DNA of 18,154 nt, from positions 1-18,154 of the forward strand of contig JANXTV010000143.1 in assembly GCA_025352185.1 (NCBI GenBank), in the 5' to 3' direction. Each line of letters begins with the position of its first letter. Position 1 is the stretch's first letter. Source of the stretch: Oligoflexia bacterium. GTDB lineage: Bacteria > Bdellovibrionota > UBA1018. Both the position numbers and the translations under genes were made by a program. The notes beneath the pieces are model-generated. The model ran no database searches. It was given only the letters and a program-made list of their open reading frames with translations, and was not told where the DNA came from. Positions 1-7,627 of the stretch are shown here, one piece after another.

Positions 1-299
1 GGACGCGCTTTCCCGAGCTTAAACCCTTCGCCTTAGGGGCACGCCGCGAAGGGACCCAAGCGAGGTACCTCGTGCTGGCGGTCGGTCCGGGGACGAGTGC
101 CCCCGCGCTTGCCGGGATGCTCGAATCCGAACTCAGTCAAGTTCACCACTACGGACTCGCACGCGAACTCCATCAAATGCTACCGGCCGGCGCCCTCATC
201 TTCGGGAGTGAAAATGAATTTGCGCCGTATCTGGAAAAAAATGAGATCAAAGGTCAAAATAAACCCAACTCGATCGTGCGCCTGCCCGATCTCAACTGA
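1..299 (+). CDS. 3' end of an unidentified protein (partial)
   Basis: The open frame entering from the left edge (codons in phase with base 3) runs about 98 codons to a TGA at 297-299. The visible part has a hydrophobic strand-like stretch (ARYLVLAVGPGTSAPALAG), then a helical amphipathic segment and a polar tail ending RLPDLN. I do not recognise the family and see no catalytic motif, signal peptide or membrane segment in this fragment. The stop lies within the GAGG that probably serves the next gene, so the two are likely cotranscribed and translationally coupled. The GTG at 72 is unlikely to be the true start, because the frame is open upstream to the window edge. I am fairly sure it is coding but cannot name it. 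Confidence 0.6.
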   Translation, partial: TRFPELKPFALGARREGTQARYLVLAVGPGTSAPALAGMLESELSQVHHYGLARELHQMLPAGALIFGSENEFAPYLEKNEIKGQNKPNSIVRLPDLN

Positions 300-310
300 G
301 GCCCACCCGA

Positions 311-673
311 ATGCCCAACGATACGCGGCTCGTCTATTCGACCGACCCTAAGCTGAACCAGAAATGTCCGAAGTGTAAGGAAGTCCTCTCGGAATGTACG
401 TGCGTAGCCGAGGCGGACCCTAAAACGACGAAATTCATCGCGGTACTACGAATGGAAAAACAGGGACGCGGGGGAAAAACAGTTACCGTCATTGATCGAC
501 TGCCGAAAAATGAACTCTATCTAAAGAATCTCACCACGCTACTGAAAAAAAAGTGTGGGGCCGGCGGAACGTACCTCATGGACGGGCGTGACGGGGTGAT
601 CGAAATCCAGGGCGATAAACGGGACCTCATTCGTTCTATTCTCACGGCGGAGAAGATTTCCCATAAGGGTTAA
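311..673 (+). CDS. yciH: SUI1/YciH-family translation initiation factor
   Basis: This 120-residue protein belongs to the eIF1/SUI1 fold family, whose bacterial YciH members act at the ribosome in start-site discrimination. The C-terminal half carries the family signature: a basic GRGGKTVTVI strand (about 52-61), LKKKCGAGGT (78-87) and DGVIEIQGDKRDLI (94-107), the conserved RNA-binding loop and strand. The N-terminal 40 residues are less usual and hold C19, C22, C29 and C31 (CPKC and CTC), a possible zinc-binding knuckle. The start ATG follows the upstream stop by 11 nt, with GAGG at 298-301 as a weak, rather distant ribosome-binding site. It converges on the purine operon, leaving only 7 nt between the two stop codons. 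The family call is firm; the zinc site is inferred. Confidence 0.86.
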   Translation: MPNDTRLVYSTDPKLNQKCPKCKEVLSECTCVAEADPKTTKFIAVLRMEKQGRGGKTVTVIDRLPKNELYLKNLTTLLKKKCGAGGTYLMDGRDGVIEIQGDKRDLIRSILTAEKISHKG

Positions 674-680
674 GCTCCCT

Positions 681-3600
681 TTATTTCGAATCGCCCACCT
701 TACCGAATGCCCGCACCCGGTTTAGCCCGCCGTCGGGATGGACCGTAACTTTTAATCGCGCGATCTTCTCGAGCGCCGGGATCGTAAAGTGGATCAGATT
801 TCCGGCAAACGCTTTCACTTCGGTTCGAGCGACGAGGGGAACCCAAGCGCCCTTCACGAGGCCCTGAATGCTGAGCGCCCGCGGATTATTATTTCGGAAA
901 AAGGTAAAATCCACTTCGATTCGCTCGAGTACCGCTTCCCGAGCAAGTTCGATCACGACCTCCTCGGTATGTCCGGCCACGCGACTCCGGGCAGATTCGA
1001 AACCATCGAACATATTTAGCGGCGGATACGGAGAAATAACCTGCGCGGCAGGGCCGTAATGTTCGTTTGAAGCGGAAACAACTTTCGCCCCGTAGGCGAT
1101 CGAGGCGAAGTCGACGGTCGCCCCCACGGACACCCGACTCCAGTTCCGTGCGATTCGCGCGGGAGTCGCCGGATACTTTGGAGTGAGTGGACGCGTGGGG
1201 TGCGGAATTTTTTCCGGAAACGAGATGTTTTCAGATTTCTCGACTGGAAGGAAATCTTTCGCAAATTCACCGGGTAAAGAGTCGTCAAAAATTCCTAGAC
1301 GTGAGAAACCTCCGTCGGGAATCATGGCGACGCGAAACTCGGAAAAAGACCGATTATTTTCGATGCGAACGCGGCGAAGGGCATGACCCGCGACCGGCGT
1401 GACGGGAAGAATCTCGAACCATTCATCCGTCGAGGATTCTCTTCCTTCGAGCGAAACCGCCGGACTCTGGTTCCCGAGGTGAAACTGGGTCGAGAGCGAT
1501 AGGTAGCGTACGACGGTCGGCACCGGGATTTGGAAAGTCAGCGTGTCGGAATCCCTCGAATTATGCCGGACACTCTCCCAGCTATCCATGATCTTTCCCT
1601 GGTTTCCGTACAGGTCGGGATCAAAAGCAGGAAGCCGAGGAGAAAAAAGATTTTCCGCACGGGCAAACCGTTGGTTAGTCACGTGAATCACCCGCGCTCC
1701 CACCGCACGGTTAAATGGCGCGAGCGGATCAGGCGGACCCGGGGCCACAATCGGCTCGGGTAAATCCGCAGAAAACGCACTGAATATTAAATCGCGGTAA
1801 GCGCGATTGACGATCTCGGCCGACGCGGTCTTTCCGGGACTCCATTCCGTCCGAAATGCACCCGTATCAACACCTCCGATTTTTAACCGGCGGAGCAGAT
1901 CTTGCGCGACCTCGGTCACGAAGAGCACGCCGTTCGAGTCGGCATTCGCGAAGATCGTAAAACCTTTCCCGCGGTCCGGGCCCTGGAAACAGTGGACGAA
2001 GAGCGCACGAAATCCGTCGTTCGCACCCTGATGGACCGCCAGGCGATTCACTCCCGCCTCGGCAATAAAAACTCCGATTCCCATCCCCACGCCCATAAAA
2101 GCATCACTCGAAGGATCCGGCGCGCCGAGCATCCGTACCGCGGTATCGTGCGAAATCGGAGCGCTCCCTAAGGGCGAATGAAACGCATCGGTGAGTCGGA
2201 TGAGAAATTTAGCCATGGCACTCGCGGTGCCGTATCCACCCGCCGCCAGTGCCGGGAACTTTAACCAACCGGTCGGAACTTCACTCCCATCCGTTCGGTA
2301 CCCATGCGCTATCCGTTCGGGAGCCGGATGTTTTGGATTTAGGGAGAGGTCAGAAATTCCGAGATCCCGGAAAAATGGAGCGGTGATTTCGGAAAGCGGT
2401 CGACCTTCAAGGCATTCAATCAGGTGTTCGAGGACGAGAAATCCGCCGCCCGAGTATTGAAACGCCGAACCGGGAGCATGGAGGACGCCTACGGGATCGT
2501 ACCCGTACTCCGAATTGCCCGTAAGGAACTCGCGAACGTTCGGCATCGGGCGATCCGCGGGTACCCCGTTTACGTAATGGAGATTTAAAGCATTATGCCG
2601 CATGAGATTCAGGATGGTCACCGAATCTGCCCATTCGGGATGAAGCGGATCGAGCGATCGGAGTCGAAATTTCGAGGAGGTCGTCGCGAGCAGTGCGTTT
2701 ACCGAAGCGTCAAGCCCGAGGTTTCGTTTCCGGAAGTATTCGAGCGCAATCACGGTGGCAAGCGTCTTACTCAGCGACGCGATTTCAAACTCGGTTTCGG
2801 CAGTGACCGGAATGGCAACTTCCTCCGAACCGTTCCCGACTGCTGCCCGGGCACGTACGGCGTCTCCGCCGAAAACTGCGCGCGGCTGCGTTCCGGGCGA
2901 CGTCACCGAAACCGAAAAGCCCGGGACTCCGTGCTTCTCTCGGATTCGGTCGCAGGCTTCGACTATAGATGTATCCCCGAGGCTTTCTCGGGCGCGCCGG
3001 AGACGCTTCTTACTAATTTCCCAGAGCGCCGCGCGGGCATTCAAAAGCTCGAGCTCTGGTGAGTTCCCCATTCGGACTTCGAGATTAGCGAGAATCTCGC
3101 CGGCGGATTTACCGTCGGCCGAGACGAGATACTTCACGCCAAATTTAGCTCGGTATTCCGAACCGAGCTCCCGCAGCCGCTGCCGCACGGAGTCTCCTTC
3201 GGCTAAGACTCGAGCTTGTTCGCGGGCGGCCACGGCGTCGAGCGTCCTGCCTCCTTCACCGATATCTCCATGAAACGACGCCGCCTCGATCACTTCGGCG
3301 AGCGAAAAGGATTTCACCACGCGCTCGAGTTCCGAAAGCTCCGGGAAGAACCGCTCCGCCGCCTGCCGTGCAAATCGTAGACTCCCGCAGATTCCGAAAT
3401 AAAAATCGAGGTGCTCGACTTCTGGGTTAACCCGATACTTCTCCGGATCGATTTCGGTGACCGCTCGGAACGGATCCGTACCCGCGCGAATAAACGGAAG
3501 GGTAAACGGCAGGAGGAGTTCCGTTGCGAATTCCACCGGACGATCCGCGGTCATGAGTCGGAGCATCAGCTGGAACGCGACCGGATACCATTTCTCGGTA

Positions 3601-5468
3601 CGCTCATTCCACTTCACCTGGACGATCTTCCGTTCGTCGGAGAGATCTTTTCGAATGAAGTGCATTTCCTCATGGGCGATTCGGATGAGCTCGGATTTCG
3701 AGAATCGCCCGTGCCGAATCTCGTGCCAGACTTCCCAGCGCGAACGCTCCGCCGTCGCTAGATCATCCATCACCCGAACGGCAACGCCCTCGATTTCGGC
3801 GGGCAGGGCCACGCAGCCGTTTCCCGACAGCCAGTCGGTCAGGTACTGCAGTGACTGGAAAATATTATACCTGACTTCTTCCGGGTCGTGATTCGCCACG
3901 GTACTCGAGGCCCGTACGTCCGCCACGATGAGTGAACGAGCGTAAAGGGGATCCTCTACCGATAGGCCGGCGATATCTGAGCCCCCGATGAACGTAAGAA
4001 TTTCGGAGCGGTATTCCGGGAGGAGGAGGCCCTCGACAAGCGACTCAAGTTTCGTGGAATCCCCCGCACGGTGCAGTTCCCAAGCGCGGACCAGGGCGAT
4101 TCCGATACGGACGAAATCGGGATGGGCGACCCAAAACCCCGATAGATTCCGCTTCATCTGGGTGATCACGTCGCGAAAAAATCCTCGGAGCGTCACCTGG
4201 AAAGACGGTCCCCGGGGGTCGGAGTCGATGGGAAGAACTCCGTACATACCGCCAATTTTAATTCCCCCACGGGACCCGACGACGGTGTCCAGTAAATCGT
4301 GGGAGGCTTTAATATAGTGGATGACGATATTCGGATCCGCCTTCACCGGGATTCGGTAGTTCGGGTCTTCCTTAAAGAGTCGGGCGGTCGAGGCCAGATA
4401 ATCGTGCCATCCGAGCGAAGCTCCCGCGAAATACGGAAAGAGCTCGTCCATGATTTCATTCGTCCGAAAAATCGCGCGGGGATTTTCAAGCACGATAAAA
4501 AGCCGCACACTCCCGAGCCCATATTCCGGATGCTGCGATTGGATTCGGCGTTCGGCGGCGGCGACCATTTTTCGAATGTAGGCCGCTTCCTCCTCGTTTT
4601 CGAGTTTCGGTACGTAGAAAGCCAGCGCCGCCGGATTCCGCCAGTTCCGGTAGAGGTGGAGCGCAAAATCGTAGAGATGCAGAGGCAGCGGATTTTCGCG
4701 GTAGAAAAGAAATAGACTCGGAAGGGCCAGACCGGGAAATCGCTTAATGGGGAGCGACAGGCGGTCATCCGACAGACGGTATTCCTTCCCCGACTTCGGG
4801 TCCCGGTACGTGAGCGTCCCTTCCAAGCACTGCGTGAGATTCTCTCCCGCCGAAATGAGATCCGCCCGAATCGGTGTCTTCGAGTCTTCGTCGTCCGCGC
4901 CCCACTTTGGAATTCCACCCGGCCCCTTCACCGATTCGAGTAACTCGGCGACGACCGCCGGTTCTCCCGGCAGTTTTCGGTGAATGGCGTTCATGGCGTT
5001 AATCGATAGCTTTGCATCATCGGGCGGCCCGAAGAGGGTTACGTGACTTCCCGTTAAAAATTCGGGAATCGCGGCCACGGGCTCCCCGTATCCGGCGCGA
5101 CAGTAGTGGGCATTTTTCGGTCCGACGACGATCCGACCTGAACTATCTTCGTGACCGAGCACGGTCTCGTATTCCGGATCGAGAAAATCCACGTGGAGAT
5201 TCGTATTTAACTCGACCGTCGCTCGAGTTCGACTATCGATAAATTCCCGGTCCCGGATTCGTGCGGCTAGAACCTGGCCGAGATCGGCCTTTAGCTCTTC
5301 GTAGAGTGCACAAACGAACGTGAGTCCCTCGGGGGATTCGAGTCCCCCGCTCTCCCCGACTTCACTGAGTCCGGGAACACCCGGGACGGGACGCATCTCG
5401 GGCCGAAGGCGCTCGAAAAGCGCGGACGAAAGGTAATCCTCATAATAGGGAATATCGAAGCGACTCAC
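681..5468 (-). CDS. Malate synthase / OHCU decarboxylase / beta-lactamase-fold / allantoicase fusion
   Basis: This single 1595-residue frame holds four domains. (1) Malate synthase A-like, about 55-665: WGADDEDS (189-196), VPKLEN (286-291), metal-ligand segments VLENP (326-330) and GWHDY (353-357), FWVAHP (445-450), SGNGC (548-552) and VMDDLATAE (566-574), with D569 aligning to the catalytic base. (2) OHCU decarboxylase, about 685-828: FHGDIG with H733, EQ at 750-751, and the YRAKFG/KYLV core. (3) Class C beta-lactamase/serine hydrolase, about 832-1195: S898xxK901, Y1005-S-G and H1146-Q-G. (4) Allantoicase with two repeats: about 1250-1400 (AENLF, DPDLYGNQGKIMDSWES) and 1450-1590 (MFDGFESAR, HPDGGLNRVRAFG). 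No signal peptide, so presumably cytoplasmic. The GTG start is one base after the HIU hydrolase stop, with GGGGAAG just upstream. Predicted to turn OHCU into allantoin, cleave allantoate and condense the resulting glyoxylate with acetyl-CoA to malate. The role of domain 3 is unproven. Confidence 0.94.
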   Translation of the reverse strand: MSRFDIPYYEDYLSSALFERLRPEMRPVPGVPGLSEVGESGGLESPEGLTFVCALYEELKADLGQVLAARIRDREFIDSRTRATVELNTNLHVDFLDPEYETVLGHEDSSGRIVVGPKNAHYCRAGYGEPVAAIPEFLTGSHVTLFGPPDDAKLSINAMNAIHRKLPGEPAVVAELLESVKGPGGIPKWGADDEDSKTPIRADLISAGENLTQCLEGTLTYRDPKSGKEYRLSDDRLSLPIKRFPGLALPSLFLFYRENPLPLHLYDFALHLYRNWRNPAALAFYVPKLENEEEAAYIRKMVAAAERRIQSQHPEYGLGSVRLFIVLENPRAIFRTNEIMDELFPYFAGASLGWHDYLASTARLFKEDPNYRIPVKADPNIVIHYIKASHDLLDTVVGSRGGIKIGGMYGVLPIDSDPRGPSFQVTLRGFFRDVITQMKRNLSGFWVAHPDFVRIGIALVRAWELHRAGDSTKLESLVEGLLLPEYRSEILTFIGGSDIAGLSVEDPLYARSLIVADVRASSTVANHDPEEVRYNIFQSLQYLTDWLSGNGCVALPAEIEGVAVRVMDDLATAERSRWEVWHEIRHGRFSKSELIRIAHEEMHFIRKDLSDERKIVQVKWNERTEKWYPVAFQLMLRLMTADRPVEFATELLLPFTLPFIRAGTDPFRAVTEIDPEKYRVNPEVEHLDFYFGICGSLRFARQAAERFFPELSELERVVKSFSLAEVIEAASFHGDIGEGGRTLDAVAAREQARVLAEGDSVRQRLRELGSEYRAKFGVKYLVSADGKSAGEILANLEVRMGNSPELELLNARAALWEISKKRLRRARESLGDTSIVEACDRIREKHGVPGFSVSVTSPGTQPRAVFGGDAVRARAAVGNGSEEVAIPVTAETEFEIASLSKTLATVIALEYFRKRNLGLDASVNALLATTSSKFRLRSLDPLHPEWADSVTILNLMRHNALNLHYVNGVPADRPMPNVREFLTGNSEYGYDPVGVLHAPGSAFQYSGGGFLVLEHLIECLEGRPLSEITAPFFRDLGISDLSLNPKHPAPERIAHGYRTDGSEVPTGWLKFPALAAGGYGTASAMAKFLIRLTDAFHSPLGSAPISHDTAVRMLGAPDPSSDAFMGVGMGIGVFIAEAGVNRLAVHQGANDGFRALFVHCFQGPDRGKGFTIFANADSNGVLFVTEVAQDLLRRLKIGGVDTGAFRTEWSPGKTASAEIVNRAYRDLIFSAFSADLPEPIVAPGPPDPLAPFNRAVGARVIHVTNQRFARAENLFSPRLPAFDPDLYGNQGKIMDSWESVRHNSRDSDTLTFQIPVPTVVRYLSLSTQFHLGNQSPAVSLEGRESSTDEWFEILPVTPVAGHALRRVRIENNRSFSEFRVAMIPDGGFSRLGIFDDSLPGEFAKDFLPVEKSENISFPEKIPHPTRPLTPKYPATPARIARNWSRVSVGATVDFASIAYGAKVVSASNEHYGPAAQVISPYPPLNMFDGFESARSRVAGHTEEVVIELAREAVLERIEVDFTFFRNNNPRALSIQGLVKGAWVPLVARTEVKAFAGNLIHFTIPALEKIARLKVTVHPDGGLNRVRAFGKVGDSK

Positions 5469-5469
5469 C

Positions 5470-5811
5470 TTAACTTCCCCGGTAGGTCGAGTAGCCGAAC
5501 GGATTTAAAAGTAACGGAACGTGGTACTTTCTTCCGACGTCTTCGACCCGGAAAGGAACGGCAGCGTCGAGAAAGAAACTGGCCCGCTTTACACCCCCGT
5601 CGACCCGCTTTAAGTAAGCCTCGATCCCAAAAGTAATTTCGTAATCACCCGCAAATTTTTCGATATCGAATAAAAATCGCCCGTCGGCATTCGTTTCTCC
5701 GCTCGCGAGGTTTTTCCAAGCCGCCCCGGCCTTCGGTCGAAAACTGAGTTCTACCCTCACGCCCGCCGCCGGGACACCGATGCTCGTATCTAAAATATGG
5801 GTACTGATCAT
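5470..5811 (-). CDS. 5-hydroxyisourate hydrolase (transthyretin-like)
   Basis: This enzyme hydrolyses 5-hydroxyisourate, the product of urate oxidase, to OHCU. The 113-residue product opens with the family N-terminus ISTHILDTSIGVPAAGVRVEL, containing the catalytic His, and ends with the diagnostic tetrapeptide YRGS in PFGYSTYRGS. The middle matches the transthyretin fold (GRFLFDIEKF, YEITFGIEAYL). The frame is open 41 codons further upstream, into puuD, but the ATG at 5811 matches the family start and has AAGGGAG five bases before it. The puuD stop lies 14 nt upstream. Its own stop is one base from the fusion-gene start, so the three genes form a coupled operon. No signal peptide is visible, so it probably acts in the cytoplasm. 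Length is typical for the family. Confidence 0.94.
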   Translation of the reverse strand: MISTHILDTSIGVPAAGVRVELSFRPKAGAAWKNLASGETNADGRFLFDIEKFAGDYEITFGIEAYLKRVDGGVKRASFFLDAAVPFRVEDVGRKYHVPLLLNPFGYSTYRGS

Positions 5812-5816
5812 GAGCG

Positions 5817-5823
5817 CTCCCTT
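5817..5823 (-). promoter_or_regulatory. Shine-Dalgarno deciding the HIU hydrolase start
   Basis: On the minus strand AAGGGAG stands five bases before the ATG at 5811. It supports that internal methionine over the longer open frame beginning at 5934, which would overlap puuD. Confidence 0.75.
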
Positions 5824-5825
5824 AC

Positions 5826-7466
5826 CTATTTTACTTTTGCCGAAAACGTAAATTCTACGACCACCGGGGCGGCTCTCGCCCCTTTCACCGGAATTGAAAT
5901 TTTCTTCGATAGTTTCCCGAAGACCTCGTGCCAAGCCTCGATTTCGTAGTCCCCCGCCGGGAGACCCGAAACCGAGAACTCTCCCGCTTCGTTGGTCACC
6001 GAAAAATACGGGTGATCGATAACCGCAATGTAAGCACTCATCCAGGGATGGACGCTACATTTTGTCTGCAGAAAAAGTTCGGGATGGGTAAATACTTTCG
6101 TGAGGCGCTCGTTTTGGCTCGGCATCGCGACGTTAAACTCTTCATTCTTTTTCGTAATCGACTTTACGTTATGGAAAGTCGGATCGCTGTTTACGATCTC
6201 TACTCGTTGGCCGGTTCGGACGGCAATCACCCGGGGCTCGTAGAGGCAGTTTTTCTGGTCCAGCACGACGGATTCGTTCGGGACGGCGACCGGGGTGAGC
6301 TTCTCGTGCCCGCGCGTAACCTGAACGAGTACGTTCCGCAGGCGCCCCTCTTTCACGGCAATTTCGTTTGAATAGTTTGCCTCCCGATGGTCGGGGTTAC
6401 ACGCGAGGGGGAGCTGGAGTTTTTCGCCGAGCGGAACGGGTCCGCTAAAATGCACGACTCCGGTCAAGCTTGCTGCATAATCTATGGCCGCAGGCGTTTT
6501 CACCGCGGACACTACCGGGAACGGCGAGTCTCCGCCGGTCCCGACGGCTGGCGATAAACCCGAGGTCGTCGTCGAATAAATCACGCCCATCAGGAGTGCC
6601 CCCCCGACCGCGGCGAAGAGGATCGAACGCGTGGGGTGCTTTATCCGGGAAACAAAATACTCCCGGATACACGCCCCGCCCGCACTAAGAAAAAGAAGGA
6701 TCAGCCAGTTATACCGACTCCCGTAGGTCGACGGAAAGTGGTTACTCAGCATGATGAAGATCACGGGGAGCGTGAAGTAGGTATTATGGGTGGAACGGTG
6801 TTTTGCGTTCTTACCCCATTCCTGATTCACGGGTTTCCCCTGCTTCGAGGCCTCGACCATCTTTAGCTGGCGGGGAATAATTCGGAGAAAAACGTTCGCC
6901 GTCATCCACGTCCCGAGCATTCCGCCGATATGGATGTAGGCTGCGCGGCCGCTGAGGGTATGGCAGAGGAAATACGAAATTCCCCCGAACCAGGCGAGCG
7001 TAAAGAAATGTCCAATCACCGGATAGTTTTTCGTGAGTCGGGTTTCCCACAGGAAATCGTAGAAGAGCCACGAAACCACGACCGAGCCTACCGAGATTCC
7101 GAGGGCCTGGGCGAATGTCACCGAAGAAATCGAAGCGTCGAGTAAGAACGTCCCGTTGCCGGTGTAGAAAATCATCGTCAGGAGAAAAATTCCGGAGAGC
7201 CACGTCCAGTAGGATTCCCATTTAAACCAGTGCAGAGACTCCGGGACTTTCGTGGGCCCCATTTGGAGTTTCTCGACGTGATAGAATCCCCCGCCGTGCA
7301 CCATCCAGAGGTCGCCCACGTGACCCGGATTTTTTGATTCCGGATTCGGCGCGAGCGTCCGGTCGAGCCACATGAAAAAAATCGAGGTCCCAATCCAGGT
7401 GACCGCAACCGTGATGTGGAGCCACCTTCCGAGGAGAAGGAGCCATTCGAAGAATTCTGGGTTCAT
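5826..7466 (-). CDS. puuD: Membrane urate oxidase PuuD with C-terminal cupredoxin-like domain
   Basis: Oxidises urate to 5-hydroxyisourate at the cytoplasmic membrane. From the chosen ATG the protein has 546 residues. The N-terminal ~300 form the multi-helix PuuD domain with family-like motifs: RWLHITVAVTWIG, LHWFKWESYWTWLSG, LSGRAAYIHIGGMLGTWMTA and RSTHNTYFTLPVIFIMLSNH. PuuD proteins normally continue into a cytochrome c domain, but no CxxCH is present here. Instead, residues about 330-485 resemble the cupredoxin-like family seen beside carboxypeptidase-regulatory domains. H432 (DPTFHN), C470, H473 and M476 (KCSVHPWM) are plausible type 1 copper ligands. A small beta-sandwich (about 485-546, GEFSVSGLPAGDYEIEAWHE) ends the protein. 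In-frame ATGs also exist at 7517 and 7505. I prefer 7466 because MNPEFFEWLLLLGRW matches the family N-terminus and GGGGA lies four bases upstream. First gene of the urate operon. Confidence 0.92.
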   Translation of the reverse strand: MNPEFFEWLLLLGRWLHITVAVTWIGTSIFFMWLDRTLAPNPESKNPGHVGDLWMVHGGGFYHVEKLQMGPTKVPESLHWFKWESYWTWLSGIFLLTMIFYTGNGTFLLDASISSVTFAQALGISVGSVVVSWLFYDFLWETRLTKNYPVIGHFFTLAWFGGISYFLCHTLSGRAAYIHIGGMLGTWMTANVFLRIIPRQLKMVEASKQGKPVNQEWGKNAKHRSTHNTYFTLPVIFIMLSNHFPSTYGSRYNWLILLFLSAGGACIREYFVSRIKHPTRSILFAAVGGALLMGVIYSTTTSGLSPAVGTGGDSPFPVVSAVKTPAAIDYAASLTGVVHFSGPVPLGEKLQLPLACNPDHREANYSNEIAVKEGRLRNVLVQVTRGHEKLTPVAVPNESVVLDQKNCLYEPRVIAVRTGQRVEIVNSDPTFHNVKSITKKNEEFNVAMPSQNERLTKVFTHPELFLQTKCSVHPWMSAYIAVIDHPYFSVTNEAGEFSVSGLPAGDYEIEAWHEVFGKLSKKISIPVKGARAAPVVVEFTFSAKVK

Positions 7467-7471
7467 GGAAT

Positions 7472-7487
7472 CCCCAGCATAGTGGGG
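7472..7487 (-). promoter_or_regulatory. Hairpin covering the puuD ribosome-binding site
   Basis: CCCCA and TGGGG arms (5 bp, loop of 6) flank CTATGC on the minus strand. The 3' arm contains the GGGGA proposed as the ribosome-binding site for the ATG at 7466, so folding could mask initiation. If translation starts at 7505 or 7517 instead, the element would lie inside the coding sequence and be incidental. Confidence 0.3.
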
Positions 7488-7561
7488 AAAGACGGGCCCG
7501 TCCATCCGCCAAACCATCGCTCACTTACTCTGGAACAGCGCGTGAAATCAGAGGTATTTCG

Positions 7562-7625
7562 CCTACTCACTTCATTGCGGTCGGGCAGAGCCCGCCCATC
7601 CATGAAGGGGTAACCTACTCACTTC
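7562..7625. repeat. 12-bp direct repeat pair upstream of puuD
   Basis: CCTACTCACTTC occurs exactly at 7562-7573 and 7614-7625, 52 bp apart. A shorter copy, CTCACTT, lies at 7520-7526. Between the long copies is a small GC-rich hairpin (CGGGC, AGA, GCCCG). This is the intergenic region from which puuD is presumably transcribed leftward, so the repeats are candidate operator sites. The second copy lies just beyond the stop codon of the PilT-N-like gene. No clear -35/-10 pair could be assigned. Confidence 0.4.
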
Positions 7626-7627
7626 TA

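Noticed and set aside
2595..3273. Long plus-strand open frames (155 and 172 codons) inside the purine fusion gene
   Set aside because: They are antisense to a domain-rich, well-conserved frame and encode Arg/Ser-rich sequence with no family pattern; they result from GC-biased codons.
5812..5934. N-terminal extension of HIU hydrolase into puuD
   Set aside because: Homology begins at ATG 5811, which has its own AAGGGAG; the extension is out-of-frame puuD sequence.
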